Assembly: GCF_000155595.1 (NCBI RefSeq)
Contig: NZ_DS989904.1
Coordinates: forward strand, 1,627,175 to 1,691,174
From: Synechococcus sp. PCC 7335
GTDB lineage: Bacteria; Cyanobacteriota; Cyanobacteriia; Phormidesmidales; Phormidesmidaceae
Direction of reading: 5' to 3'
Length of the DNA stretch: 64,000 nucleotides
The notes beneath the pieces are model-generated. The model had not been told where the DNA came from. It saw only the letters and a program-made list of their open reading frames with translations, and searched no databases. Position 1 is the first letter of the stretch, and every line of letters starts with the position of its first letter. Positions 1-8,251 of the stretch are shown one piece after another. Position numbers and translations under genes: made by a program.

Positions 1-1
1 T

Positions 2-298
2 GCTAAGCGGATATTAGGTGAGGCGATCGCCCTTGAAGACGCCGGTGTTTTCTCTATTGTTCTAGAACATATTCCTAGCGATCTTGCTCGAAAAATCAGT
101 GAGAAGCTGACCATTCCAACCATCGGTATCGGCGCAGGCCCAGGCTGCGATGGCCAGGTGCTAGTGACCTCAGATCTGTGGGGACTTTCCGAGTGGCAGC
201 CACCGTTTGCCAAGACGTATGTGAACTTGCGCGAGCAGGCAATAGAGGCAGCACAGCAGTTTTGTGAAGAGGTGCGATCGCATCAGTTCAAGTTATGA
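2..298 (+). CDS. panB: 3-methyl-2-oxobutanoate hydroxymethyltransferase, C-terminal part
   Basis: Only the last 98 codons are inside the window; the gene enters from the left edge and ends at TGA 296-298. PanB adds a hydroxymethyl group from methylene-tetrahydrofolate to 2-oxoisovalerate, the first committed step of pantothenate (coenzyme A) synthesis in the cytoplasm. The visible part has the family C-terminal motif [18 protein letters not shown], preceded by an EDAG..S.VLE segment that normally holds the catalytic glutamate region, and ends in the helical tail EEVRSHQF. No frame damage is seen. The identification rests on the highly conserved IGIGAG block; the N-terminal half cannot be checked here. 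Confidence 0.9.
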   Translation, partial: AKRILGEAIALEDAGVFSIVLEHIPSDLARKISEKLTIPTIGIGAGPGCDGQVLVTSDLWGLSEWQPPFAKTYVNLREQAIEAAQQFCEEVRSHQFKL

Positions 299-308
299 AT
301 TTGGCTAT

Positions 309-809
309 ATGAATTTGCCTATGAGTAAGCAAGCGCTAATCGAAAAGCTATCGCTAATAGAGCATGTAGAAGGCGGCTACTTTTCAGAAACGTATCGAGC
401 ATCAGACGCAATAGAAACGCCTAGAATAGGGGCGCATCGTTCGATGATGACCTCTATCTACTATCTGCTCACAGACGATCGACCAATCGATCACTTGCAT
501 CAAAACCAGTCGGACATTGTGCACTACTTCCAAGCAGGCGCACCGATTACCTATATTCTGGTGGACTTAGAAGGCAATCTCACGAAGACCAAGCTTGGAA
601 TGGCGATCGAGCAGGGCGAAAGGCCCCAGTTAGTTGTGCCAAAAGGCTACTGGAAAGCGGCCGTATTGGAGGCTGGAGAATATGGCCTGCTAGGTGAAGC
701 GGTGGCCCCTGGTTTTGACTATCGCGATATGACCATCGCCAAAGCGGATGATATTCGCGTTCGGTTTCCGTCTCTGTGGACTCAGCTAGCGCCTTACGTT
801 CGGGCTTAG
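309..809 (+). CDS. DUF985 / cupin family protein
   Basis: A 166-residue protein of the DUF985 family (small cupin beta-barrels related to yeast YML079w). Visible hallmarks are the N-terminal helix followed by HVEGGYFSETYR, the central SIYYLL segment, the HLHQNQSDIVHYFQAG stretch that forms the cupin metal/ligand face, and the VPKGYWKAA strand before the LLGEAVAPGFDY segment. The frame is open further upstream (from 264) but that would overlap panB; the first sensible ATG after the panB stop is at 309 (MNLPMSK), with 321 as an alternative. It lies 10 bp after panB on the same strand, so co-transcription is possible. Family members have no agreed reaction, so I assign none. Confidence 0.8.
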   Translation: MNLPMSKQALIEKLSLIEHVEGGYFSETYRASDAIETPRIGAHRSMMTSIYYLLTDDRPIDHLHQNQSDIVHYFQAGAPITYILVDLEGNLTKTKLGMAIEQGERPQLVVPKGYWKAAVLEAGEYGLLGEAVAPGFDYRDMTIAKADDIRVRFPSLWTQLAPYVRA

Positions 810-968
810 CCAGTCAAGATTAGCCAGCCCGGATTAGCAACGTCAATATATATGCATTGGTGAAATGGATGGCCTAGAAAGGGCTTTGGACGCTCAGCTC
901 AGGATTATTGCAGGTAAGCTAATCAGAGGTAAACATCCAACTCTTTTTAACTCATTTAACGATTAACT

Positions 969-2381
969 ATGGTTGCTACTAGCACTCGAGTTCCCGATAG
1001 CGCACCTGCGGCCAAGCGCGATTATAAAGTGGCTGATATTACGCTAGCTGAGTGGGGCCGAAAGGAAATTGCGATCGCAGAAGGTGAAATGCCGGCGCTA
1101 ATGACGATTCGTGCCAAGTATCGCGATAGCAAGCCATTATCGGGCGCGAAGATCATCGGCTGCATTCACATGACCATTCAGACCGCTGTACTGATCGAGA
1201 CGCTTTGCGAGCTGGGCGCTGAAGTTCGCTGGTCTTCTTGCAATATCTTTTCTACACAGGATCATGCAGCGGCGGCGATCGCAGCAGTGGGCATTCCTGT
1301 TTTTGCTTGGAAAGGTGAAACCGAAGAAGAATATATCTGGTGCATCGAGCAAACTTGCCACAACGCTGATGGCGAACTGTGGGACGCCAACATGGTCCTC
1401 GATGATGGCGGTGATCTGACTGGCCACATCCACCAAACGTATCCTCAAATGCTAGAGCGCATTCACGGGGTCACCGAAGAGACTACTACAGGTGTTCACC
1501 GTCTGTATGAAATGCTAGAGAAAGGCGAGCTGAAGATTCCTGCGATCAACGTTAACGACGCCGTTACCAAGACCAAGAACGACAACAAGTACGGCTGTCG
1601 TCACAGCCTCAACGATGCGATCAAGCGCGGCACCGATCACTTGATGGCTGGAAAGAAAGCCTTAGTGATTGGCTATGGTGATGTGGGTAAAGGCTCGGTT
1701 GCCTCCTTGCGTCAAGAAGGCATGATCGTAAAAGTCGCTGAAGTCGATCCGATCTGCGCAATGCAGGCATGCATGGACGGCTTTGAGCTAGTTTCTCCTT
1801 ATATCGATGGCAAGAATGACGGTACTGAAGCTAGCATCAACAAAGAACTGCTGGCCAACATCGATTTGGTCGTTACCGCGACTGGCAACTACAACGTCTG
1901 CGGTGCCAACATTCTCAAGCACTTAAAAGCCAGCGCTGTCGTCTGCAACATCGGCCACTTTGACAACGAAATCGATACCGCCTTCATGCGTAAAGAGTGG
2001 CGTTGGGAAGAAGTGAAGCCCCAAGTTCACCAGGTCTATCGCTCTGAAGATCCAAAAGACTTCTTGATCTTGCTTTCTGAAGGCCGCTTGGTAAACCTTG
2101 GTAATGCCACAGGTCATCCTTCTCGGGTGATGGATGGTTCTTTTGCGAACCAGGTACTAGCTCAGATGTTCTTGTTTGAGCGTAAGTTTGCAGATAAGGC
2201 TGCTGAAGAGAAAGCAGAGGCACTCACTGTTGAAATTCTGCCGAAGAAGCTAGATGAAGAGGTAGCTCGCTACATGGTTCAGGGCTTTGGCGGTGTCATT
2301 ACCACACTTACCGAAGAGCAAGCTGACTACATCCATGTGAATGTAGAAGGCCCATTCAAAACTGAAAGCTACAAGTACTAA
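969..2381 (+). CDS. ahcY: adenosylhomocysteinase
   Basis: SAH hydrolase, which reversibly splits S-adenosylhomocysteine to adenosine and homocysteine in the activated methyl cycle and relieves product inhibition of methyltransferases. The 470-residue length fits the family form. The NAD-binding Rossmann motif [11 protein letters not shown] is clear, as are [12 protein letters not shown] just before it, [11 protein letters not shown], the long [16 protein letters not shown] segment and the C-terminal [10 protein letters not shown], whose lysine and tyrosine complete the NAD site of the neighbouring subunit. ATG 969 is followed by a short cyanobacterial N-terminal extension. The 160 bp upstream contain no riboswitch that I can recognise. 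It is convergent with the RTX gene downstream. Confidence 0.97.
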   Translation: MVATSTRVPDSAPAAKRDYKVADITLAEWGRKEIAIAEGEMPALMTIRAKYRDSKPLSGAKIIGCIHMTIQTAVLIETLCELGAEVRWSSCNIFSTQDHAAAAIAAVGIPVFAWKGETEEEYIWCIEQTCHNADGELWDANMVLDDGGDLTGHIHQTYPQMLERIHGVTEETTTGVHRLYEMLEKGELKIPAINVNDAVTKTKNDNKYGCRHSLNDAIKRGTDHLMAGKKALVIGYGDVGKGSVASLRQEGMIVKVAEVDPICAMQACMDGFELVSPYIDGKNDGTEASINKELLANIDLVVTATGNYNVCGANILKHLKASAVVCNIGHFDNEIDTAFMRKEWRWEEVKPQVHQVYRSEDPKDFLILLSEGRLVNLGNATGHPSRVMDGSFANQVLAQMFLFERKFADKAAEEKAEALTVEILPKKLDEEVARYMVQGFGGVITTLTEEQADYIHVNVEGPFKTESYKY

Positions 2382-2480
2382 GGGCATTTCAGCATACAAG
2401 ACCATGAGACCATGCTTTTCTACCACAGAGCCCTCGTAACTGTTCAAAGACTGAACTTGTACAAGGCTTAGTCTAGAAGT

Positions 2481-2516
2481 GTTGTCCTAGTTTTTCTTGT
2501 GGAAAGCTAGGACAAC
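2481..2516. terminator. hairpin between convergent ahcY and RTX gene
   Basis: A perfect 10-bp inverted repeat (GTTGTCCTAG at 2481-2490, CTAGGACAAC at 2507-2516). The loop TTTTTC...GAAAG can extend the stem with G-U pairs. It lies between two convergent genes, as expected of a shared transcription stop. There is no long T-run on either side, so factor-independent activity is uncertain. Confidence 0.5.
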
Positions 2517-2548
2517 AAACAACGAGATATGGCTAGTTGATAAGCTGC

Positions 2549-3646
2549 TTAATGAAATGGGACAAAATCTTCAGCGCCAATCGTATGCGCATCAACGCGG
2601 GATAGACTTGCTAACTTTGTATTGTTGTAACGAATTAACGTACTGGCACCTCGACCGACAATATCTAGATCGCTGAAAGAGAGACCCTCGGAAAGACCAA
2701 GAGAGTCGACTCCGTTCTTAAAGTCTCGAATGATATCGCGTCCCTGGCCCAAAGACAAAACAAAGATATCGCGTCCTTGGTTGCCCGTAAGGCGATCTAG
2801 ACCGTTTCCACCAATTAAAATATCGTTGCCGCCAGCACCTCTAATATGATCTCTGCCGCCGCCGCCATTGATAATGTCGTTCCCGGCTTTGCCAATTAGC
2901 TTGTCATTGCCACCAAAGCCATTGATAATGTCGTTCCCGGCTTTGCCAATCAGCACATCTCTATCCCCGGTCCCATCGATTTCATTTTTCACTTCGAGAA
3001 CTTCAATCCCTCGAAGATCGTCGTAACCACCCTCGCCAATGAAGGTGGTCTCGCCCGTCTCTACATCGATCTCATACAGTTCATCTCTGCCGCCGAACAG
3101 ACGGCCATCGTCTGTGAAAACAATACTCTGAATATCTACATCAGCGCCGACTGCATCGTTGACATCAGTAGTTTGAGCCGTTTCAGGATCAATAACAACT
3201 AATCCTTTAGATATATCCCAGCTGTAAAGCGTTCCTTCAGGAGAGAAATCTAAGGCTTGAAGACCATTAAATCCAACGGTTGTACCGATGTTGATTTGCT
3301 CTCCAGTGTTAACATTTAACTTGAATAGTTCATCAGTAGTTGAATTCAAATCTGTATTGCTGATTGCGAATAACTCATCTGTCGAAGAAAACGCTAGACC
3401 TCTTACGCTCAAATTCTGGAACTGAGTAACGATGCTTTCAGCCCCAGTTTTAGGATCAATTTCTACTAAGGGACGAACACCGCCCGGTAGGCCAGATACT
3501 GTAAAAATATGGCCTGCGCTGTTACTTGCCAGCGCGTTTCCTCCAAAATCACTGCTGCTGATCAAAGAGCCGCTACCGTCTATCTCTAGCTGAAAGATAT
3601 TACCGGAGTTAAGCCCAATAAGCTGAATTGTATTATTTTTTTTCAT
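2549..3646 (-). CDS. beta-propeller-like protein with RTX calcium-binding repeats
   Basis: A 365-residue protein without an N-terminal signal peptide. Residues ~1-210 consist of repeated short strands (patterns like GLAFSSTDELFAI, LDFSPEGTLYSW, IVFTDDGRLFGG) typical of a DUF4394/NHL-like propeller. Residues ~220-300 hold RTX nonapeptide repeats (GNDIINGFGGNDKLIGKAG, GGRDHIRGAGGND). The C-terminal ~65 residues (GRDIIRDFKNG and following) match the usual end of RTX proteins exported by type I secretion, which bind calcium and fold outside the cell. No type I exporter genes lie next to it. Two RTX segments (GKAGNDIING) are near-identical at DNA level, a sign of recent internal duplication. The start ATG at 3646 fits the MKKNNTIQLIGLN opening. 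Confidence 0.75.
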   Translation of the reverse strand: MKKNNTIQLIGLNSGNIFQLEIDGSGSLISSSDFGGNALASNSAGHIFTVSGLPGGVRPLVEIDPKTGAESIVTQFQNLSVRGLAFSSTDELFAISNTDLNSTTDELFKLNVNTGEQINIGTTVGFNGLQALDFSPEGTLYSWDISKGLVVIDPETAQTTDVNDAVGADVDIQSIVFTDDGRLFGGRDELYEIDVETGETTFIGEGGYDDLRGIEVLEVKNEIDGTGDRDVLIGKAGNDIINGFGGNDKLIGKAGNDIINGGGGRDHIRGAGGNDILIGGNGLDRLTGNQGRDIFVLSLGQGRDIIRDFKNGVDSLGLSEGLSFSDLDIVGRGASTLIRYNNTKLASLSRVDAHTIGAEDFVPFH

Positions 3647-4123
3647 GGTTCGTGACTACATAATTGATTAGGATAGATATTTTCATTGTGGGTCGAAGCA
3701 AGAATCTCGCATAAAAGAAAACACTTTTCGTTTTATACATCTGATTTTTTAAGTCCAGTTAAAGCTGCAGAGTATCACTTCTACAAAGCATGCTCTACAG
3801 GTCAAGTTCAGTCTCTATAAGATATAGGGCTAACGAGGCAAGATTTCTATTGATAAGGAGAACACCACAGGCGTCTTTTCAAATGGTCGCATTCGAGATA
3901 GCTAAGCACTTTTTATCCTGTTGTTTGTTCTTTAGAGTGCCGGTTTTTTACATTTGTCTCTTACTGCGGACTTAGCCTTCGCAATCATTGTTCCTGAATT
4001 CGTACACAGGCTATTTTACCTATCTCGTATAGAACACGAAAGTACACAAGTGGGTACTTCTGTTGTTGTCAGTTCTCTAAATATTATTCAGAGGTTTGAC
4101 ATAATAGGCATAGCAACTTATAG
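3647..4123. other. gene-poor, AT-rich stretch
   Basis: There is no coding region I can support. Short open frames here (for example 3790-3975 and 3954-4190) have unstructured, non-homologous-looking products and atypical composition. The stretch precedes a decayed hsdM tail, so it may be relic accessory DNA. Confidence 0.5.
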
Positions 4124-4294
4124 CTTGGTTTTATTGTTCGTTACGATAAAACCTGTCTTAACATTTTTGGGCTGGAAGACAAAAGCCTAGCAGATTGAGA
4201 AGGACTACCAGAACCTGGCGAACTAGCTAAGCAAACCATTGAAAACTTAGAAGCAGGTCTAGGTAGCTTTCGCGATGCTTTAGCGGCTTTGTAG
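4124..4294 (+). pseudogene. remnant of type I restriction-modification HsdM C-terminus
   Basis: Read in the frame ending at TAG 4292-4294, the translation contains CLNIFGLEDKSLAD, then an in-frame TGA, then LPEPGELAKQTIENLEAGL and SFRDALAAL. The C-terminus of many HsdM methyltransferase subunits has the same order: a LDIFWLKDxSLxD segment followed by LPxPxxLAxEIxxxLEAxLxxF. The internal stop, the W-to-G change and the absence of any upstream continuation (TAG at 4121-4123) point to a degraded 3' fragment. No hsdS or hsdR gene is nearby. The match is from memory of the motif; a profile search would settle it. Confidence 0.5.
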
Positions 4295-4385
4295 TTATGA
4301 AAATTAGAACAACGGCGGTTGATTGCTCGCAGCAAAAGAGCGTAGACCGCTATTATTGACTACGACTCGACTCCTCGATCTCGCC

Positions 4386-5099
4386 ATGGCCAAACTATCG
4401 GTTGAACTTCAAAGATATTTTCTAGCTGACGTGGCTGACAGCTCAGCCGAGCATATTCCAACCGAAAGCTTCAGCAGTCAGTTGTCTGTCCGTGACTCCG
4501 ATCTGGTTACCCAGCCAAAGGAAGTAACGCTCGATGAGATCTTGAGTATTGCAGGTGAGCGGACGTTTGGTTTTCTATTCGTGCTGCTATCGCTACCATC
4601 TGCCTTACCAATTCCTGCGCCGGGGTATTCGACGCCGTTTGGAATTCTGATGTTTCTGCTAGCAACTCAACTGATCGTTGGGCGTGAGCAACCTTGGTTC
4701 CCCGAGAAATTTCGGAAGCAGGGGTTTGAGCGATCGCAAGTTCAAAGTGTCGTCAAAAAAGGCGTTCCCTGGCTGCAAAAAATCGAGATGGTGGCCAGAC
4801 CGAGGTTGACACCTGTGTGTACGAGCCGCACTGGGCAAATGGTGATCGGAATTGCGATCGCACTTATGTCCATCTCTATGATGATTCCGATCCCATTAAC
4901 CAACACATTGCCTGCTATTGGCATTTTTGTCACTGGCTTTGGCTTGCTTGATGACGATGGTGCGATTAGCCTAGCCGGACTGACGGTCTGTGCAATTAGT
5001 GCAGCTACAACAACAACTATTCTATTTCTGGTATTTCGCCTAGGTAGGGCTGGAATGGAACAAGTTGTAGAGGCTGCTAAGGATTGGGTAAAACCATGA
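4386..5099 (+). CDS. exopolysaccharide synthesis ExoD family membrane protein
   Basis: A 237-residue protein of the ExoD family. Visible family features are the N-terminal LDEILSIAGERTFGFLFVLLSLP block, the proline-rich turn ALPIPAPGYSTPFG, a hydrophobic helix, the cytoplasmic basic stretch with PWFPEKF, and a second set of membrane helices with MMIPIPLTNTLPAIGIF. About four to five membrane segments are expected. ExoD was first linked to exopolysaccharide production in rhizobia, but its biochemical role is not known. The frame is open upstream from a TTG at 4323, but ATG 4386 (MAKLSVELQ) is the better start and no strong Shine-Dalgarno separates the choices. It stands alone on the plus strand. 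Confidence 0.8.
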   Translation: MAKLSVELQRYFLADVADSSAEHIPTESFSSQLSVRDSDLVTQPKEVTLDEILSIAGERTFGFLFVLLSLPSALPIPAPGYSTPFGILMFLLATQLIVGREQPWFPEKFRKQGFERSQVQSVVKKGVPWLQKIEMVARPRLTPVCTSRTGQMVIGIAIALMSISMMIPIPLTNTLPAIGIFVTGFGLLDDDGAISLAGLTVCAISAATTTTILFLVFRLGRAGMEQVVEAAKDWVKP

Positions 5100-5415
5100 G
5101 AAGCTGGAACAGGAAGCATGTAAAGAGGGTTTATAGTTGCAGAATTGCAAAAACCTTTCTCTGAAGTATCTAAAAAAGGCAGCTGTAGACATAACCTATA
5201 GTAGCCAAATCAGCAGCTTCTTAGCTAGATAACAAGTACCTTAGATGATACGCACCTTAGAAGTTGTCAACCTACTATTTATCTGGACTTTAGGAGACAT
5301 TCACTCAGTAACAGGAGTATCGCGGCATAGTTTAGGAAGTCAAGCGAACGCAATTCGCTTACTGCAGCCAACCCGCTGCAACTAACTCAACTATTACATT
5401 CTCTAGGAATTTACA
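5100..5415. other. intergenic region upstream of Cys-Ala repeat peptide
   Basis: No gene seen. A weak imperfect hairpin near 5120-5160 could end transcription of the preceding gene. The distal part presumably carries the promoter of the small peptide gene at 5416, with AGGA at 5405-5408 as its ribosome binding site. Confidence 0.4.
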
Positions 5416-5622
5416 ATGAAAGTACAATATTTGGCTGCTCTAGCCGCAGCTTCCGTTCTAGGTGTGACAACTGTTGCTAATCTCAATACCCAGTCATTTG
5501 CTAATCCCTGTGCTGCTGCTGAAGTCTCTTCTGATCCATGTGCCGCGGACCCCTGCGCTGCACAGGCAGATCCTTGTGCTGCTTCTGCCGACCCCTGCGC
5601 CGCTAACCCTTGCGCCGCATAA
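5416..5622 (+). CDS. small secreted Cys-Ala repeat peptide (xPCAA repeats)
   Basis: A 68-residue protein with a clear Sec signal peptide (positive MKVQ, hydrophobic core LAALAAASVLGVTTV, cleavage likely after SFA near residue 30). The mature part, about 38 residues, is almost only the repeats NPCAA, DPCAA and DPCAAQA. It contains seven cysteines, all in PCAA, six of them directly preceded by N or D, and ends NPCAA. A Shine-Dalgarno AGGA sits 8 bp before ATG and a strong terminator follows, so it is a monocistronic, probably well expressed gene. Similar low-complexity CAA-repeat peptides occur in cyanobacteria, but I know of no assigned role. Regular cysteines suggest metal or redox chemistry in the periplasm; that is inference. 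Confidence 0.8.
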   Translation: MKVQYLAALAAASVLGVTTVANLNTQSFANPCAAAEVSSDPCAADPCAAQADPCAASADPCAANPCAA

Positions 5623-5667
5623 AAAACACTGGCCTCCATTCTCCTTTCAATTAGTTTACTTCGTAGG

Positions 5668-5700
5668 GGATCTCTAACAATCGTCAGAGATCCTTTTTTT
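5668..5700 (+). terminator. factor-independent terminator after Cys-Ala peptide gene
   Basis: A perfect 8-bp stem (GGATCTCT at 5668-5675, AGAGATCC at 5686-5693) with a 10-nt loop is followed directly by seven T residues (5694-5700). It lies 46 bp after the stop codon of the small peptide gene. Confidence 0.9.
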
Positions 5701-5715
5701 GTTGAAAATGATTCG

Positions 5716-6291
5716 TTACTTTTTAGTATTCATTGTATGACTTTCCCAGTCTGTTCTTTTGAGCTCATAGAGGCAGTGTTCTCTAAGCGCATGATCTTTC
5801 GGGACGTTGGGATGCATGAACGTTTCAGGCGCTCTGTGCATACCTAGCTTTCTCATAACAGCTTCAGAGCGTTTGTTGACCACTGCGGTGAAAGAAACTA
5901 TCTTCTCTAGCGCCAGGGTGTCGAAGCCAAAACCTAGCGCAGCCTTTGCAGCTTCAGATGCATAGCCATATCCCCAGTAAGGATAGTCGAGTCGCCAGCC
6001 AACTTCAACGCAGGGCTGAAACGGGAGATCGGCTGAAGGAATGTTGAGTCCAACAAACCCAATAAAGTCATGTGCTCCTGTGACCTCTACTGCCCACCAG
6101 CCCCAACCCCTTTGTCCAAATGCACTCATAATTTTTTCTGCCAAGGCATCACTTTCCAAACGAGATAGCGGATGGGGAAAGAACTCCATGACTCGCTCAT
6201 CTCCATTCAATCTAGCAAAAGGCAGCTTATCTGCTTGTGTCCATTGACGAAGGCGAAGGCGGTCGGTCTCTAACTCGTAAATCTTTACCAT
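5716..6291 (-). CDS. GNAT family N-acetyltransferase (RimJ/RimL type)
   Basis: A 191-residue acetyltransferase. The opening ETDRLRLRQWTQAD is the standard RimJ/RimL-like start, followed by FARLNGDERVMEFF. The central VGLNIP...CVEVGWRLDYPYWGYGYASEAAKAAL stretch is the acetyl-CoA binding motif A (WGxGYAxEA). VVNKRSEAVMRKLGM is motif B. Such enzymes move an acetyl group from acetyl-CoA to an N-terminus, antibiotic or small amine; the substrate cannot be told from sequence. A TTG 12 bp upstream is in frame, but ATG at 6291 (MVKIYELETDRL) matches the family start. Confidence 0.85.
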   Translation of the reverse strand: MVKIYELETDRLRLRQWTQADKLPFARLNGDERVMEFFPHPLSRLESDALAEKIMSAFGQRGWGWWAVEVTGAHDFIGFVGLNIPSADLPFQPCVEVGWRLDYPYWGYGYASEAAKAALGFGFDTLALEKIVSFTAVVNKRSEAVMRKLGMHRAPETFMHPNVPKDHALREHCLYELKRTDWESHTMNTKK

Positions 6292-6340
6292 GGCACGAAG
6301 CAATTGGCAACAAAGTGATCAATAATTAGGTAATCGGCAA

Positions 6341-6392
6341 TAAAAAGAACATTCAGGTCAATTACCTTGTTGTAAGACAATTGACCTGAATG
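6341..6392 (-). terminator. strong terminator after the symporter gene
   Basis: A perfect 14-bp inverted repeat (CATTCAGGTCAATT at 6350-6363 and its complement at 6379-6392) with a 15-nt loop. Read on the minus strand it is followed by TTCTTTTTATT, which fits a factor-independent terminator for the symporter gene that ends at 6544. Confidence 0.8.
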
Positions 6393-6543
6393 CATACTTA
6401 AGGAAATGGCCAGACATCAAGCGAGTTGACTAGACCTTAGCTTTGACCCTTAGCTTTGTTCAATGATGATTGTCACCTTTGATGCTGGAACAAAATAAGT
6501 GCTGATCATGGTATCTAGCAAAGACAGTATTCAGAGCAGAGGT

Positions 6544-8019
6544 TTATTGGGACAAACCGCCAAAGGAATTCTCTCCGGCCCGAGAAGTTTTGGACGTTAT
6601 CCTAGCAGTTGACGGCTTACTAAGCATCGCGCCCAATAAGTAACCCAATACGCAAAGCATTAGGCCGTAGACGTTTACACCAAGATCAAGTGCATACTTC
6701 CCGCTTCCTATACTAATCGCTGCCGGAAATATTGAGCTGCCAGACGCGCTTTCAATCACTCGGATTATCCCAAAGGTGAGCCCTGGCCAGAAGGCAAGAT
6801 GAAAGCTAAGTGGTCCGGCTTTGCGGATAAAGGAGAGTAGGAAAATAGGCGCAAGACCCATGACCATCGTGCCGCTGATAGTGGTGGCTTGGATAACGGC
6901 AGGGCCGATTCTATCTCCCATGTAAAGGCTGAAGAGCGGAATGTTGCCAAGCAGGGCGATCGCAATAATCCACCAGCGCCCAAATTTTGCTTGGTTCTCT
7001 GTGGGTCTACCTTGTTTGTTGTTCCAATCACGCGCACCTAATTTGGCTACGCTCGAAAAGGTCGAATCTAGCGTAGAGCCAGCGCTTGTAAGCATAATGG
7101 CATTGAATACTAGAAGCATAGGCAACCCAAAGAGCGCCGGAACCGTCAGAGAAGGTGCTCCTTCGATTCCATTGGCGCGGGCATAGAGTCCAACAGAACT
7201 GAACAACAGAATGAAGCTACCGCTGATGATCCCAGCTAGAATAAAGCCTTTGACCATAACCTTTGGAGAAGTAATGAAGGCGCGATCGGTCATTACTGGA
7301 TCGTGGAATGGATAGCTGAAAATCTGAACAGCCGCGAGACCACAGAAGGTAAGTCCAGCTAAGGACGTTTCGTTATCGACCACAGGTAGACCGTTGTTTG
7401 CTAAGCCAGGACCAAGGGTGCTAAGAATGACAACAAGTAGAACAGCCGCGAGTAGCATTTGAGCGCTGTCAGTCAGCAAGCTTGATCGCAAGCCGCCAAT
7501 CAAACTGTAGTAGACAGTAAAGGTTGTCACTAAAGCGGCAGCAGTCCAATAGCCAGCACTGCCTTCTGCGCCAAAGTAGAGCGAAAAGACTTTGGTATTA
7601 GACCAGACTTCATTGAGCAGACGGATGGCGATCGCAACTAAAAACAACCGAGCGCACACCTTGCCGTACTTACTAACCAGAAATTCTGGAATGGACTTGT
7701 GCCCACCGACGGTGCGGATATAGTAGAGCGCGATCGCTGCGGTCACAAAACTGAGGTAGTAGATGGCATAGCCGATACCGCCGGTGATGCCAAATGCGTT
7801 GCCTAAGCTAGCGGCATTGTCAATAGATTTAGCAAAAATCCAAGAGATTGCCGCGCTAGAGACGAGTAACCACAGTCCAGGCGCTTGTCCTTGCTGAGAA
7901 TGACCTTCAAAAAACTCTGAAGCCGTCACCTTGACTGGCGTCGTCTTCTTTACCAAACCAAAAAGCGTAAATCCGTATCCTAGTAGAACAGTCCAAGTCA
8001 GGACTTTTGATAGCTCCAT
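6544..8019 (-). CDS. sodium:solute symporter (SSS family)
   Basis: A 491-residue inner-membrane transporter with about 13 hydrophobic segments, the usual size and topology for the sodium/solute symporter family. Recognisable stretches include WLLVSSAAISWIFAKSIDNA, the GGHKSIPEFLVSKYG loop after helix 3 (the typical S/T-x-PE-F motif), YYSLIGGLRSSLLTDSAQ and LTSAGSTLDSTFSS near the sodium-binding helix. The substrate is not obvious; urea, proline, pantothenate and other carriers belong here. The gene is monocistronic on the minus strand with a strong terminator. A perfect 18-bp tandem duplication lies just upstream of its start, inside the likely leader. Confidence 0.85.
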   Translation of the reverse strand: MELSKVLTWTVLLGYGFTLFGLVKKTTPVKVTASEFFEGHSQQGQAPGLWLLVSSAAISWIFAKSIDNAASLGNAFGITGGIGYAIYYLSFVTAAIALYYIRTVGGHKSIPEFLVSKYGKVCARLFLVAIAIRLLNEVWSNTKVFSLYFGAEGSAGYWTAAALVTTFTVYYSLIGGLRSSLLTDSAQMLLAAVLLVVILSTLGPGLANNGLPVVDNETSLAGLTFCGLAAVQIFSYPFHDPVMTDRAFITSPKVMVKGFILAGIISGSFILLFSSVGLYARANGIEGAPSLTVPALFGLPMLLVFNAIMLTSAGSTLDSTFSSVAKLGARDWNNKQGRPTENQAKFGRWWIIAIALLGNIPLFSLYMGDRIGPAVIQATTISGTMVMGLAPIFLLSFIRKAGPLSFHLAFWPGLTFGIIRVIESASGSSIFPAAISIGSGKYALDLGVNVYGLMLCVLGYLLGAMLSKPSTARITSKTSRAGENSFGGLSQ

Positions 8020-8021
8020 AG

Positions 8022-8057
8022 ATTAATTTCGTTCTCTAAATTAATTTCGTTCTCTAA
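8022..8057. repeat. 18-bp tandem duplication in leader of symporter gene
   Basis: The 18-bp unit ATTAATTTCGTTCTCTAA occurs twice, back to back and without mismatch, at 8022-8039 and 8040-8057, ending 2 bp before the start codon of the minus-strand symporter gene. On the minus strand each copy holds a GAGAA that could act in ribosome binding. Confidence 0.95.
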
Positions 8058-8251
8058 TGATAAACAGTGACTATATCAAACCGTAGAAGGGAAGTGTGCC
8101 AGTTGCGCCTTCCGTATTTGGCAAGCCCTTGCTCATCTAAACAGTCACCTTAGCTTGTAAAAAGACTCTGAGCGTCCTCGCGGGTTGTTACTAATCTTGA
8201 ACTTCTCAACATACTTGCTGCTAGATTGATAGCGTAGCAATATCTTTGTCT

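Noticed and set aside
810-968. SAH or SAM riboswitch upstream of ahcY
   Set aside because: No conserved riboswitch core or suitable stem pattern could be found by eye.
1137-1448. Open frame on the minus strand inside ahcY
   Set aside because: It is a shadow of the strongly conserved ahcY gene; its product has no recognisable fold.
3790-4190. Two overlapping short open frames in the AT-rich region
   Set aside because: Products look random and lack a ribosome binding site; the second only covers the hsdM relic in a different frame.
5403-5639. Minus-strand repeat-rich frame opposite the Cys-Ala peptide (AAQGSA repeats)
   Set aside because: It is the mirror of the PCAA repeat DNA; the plus strand has the signal peptide, ribosome binding site and terminator.
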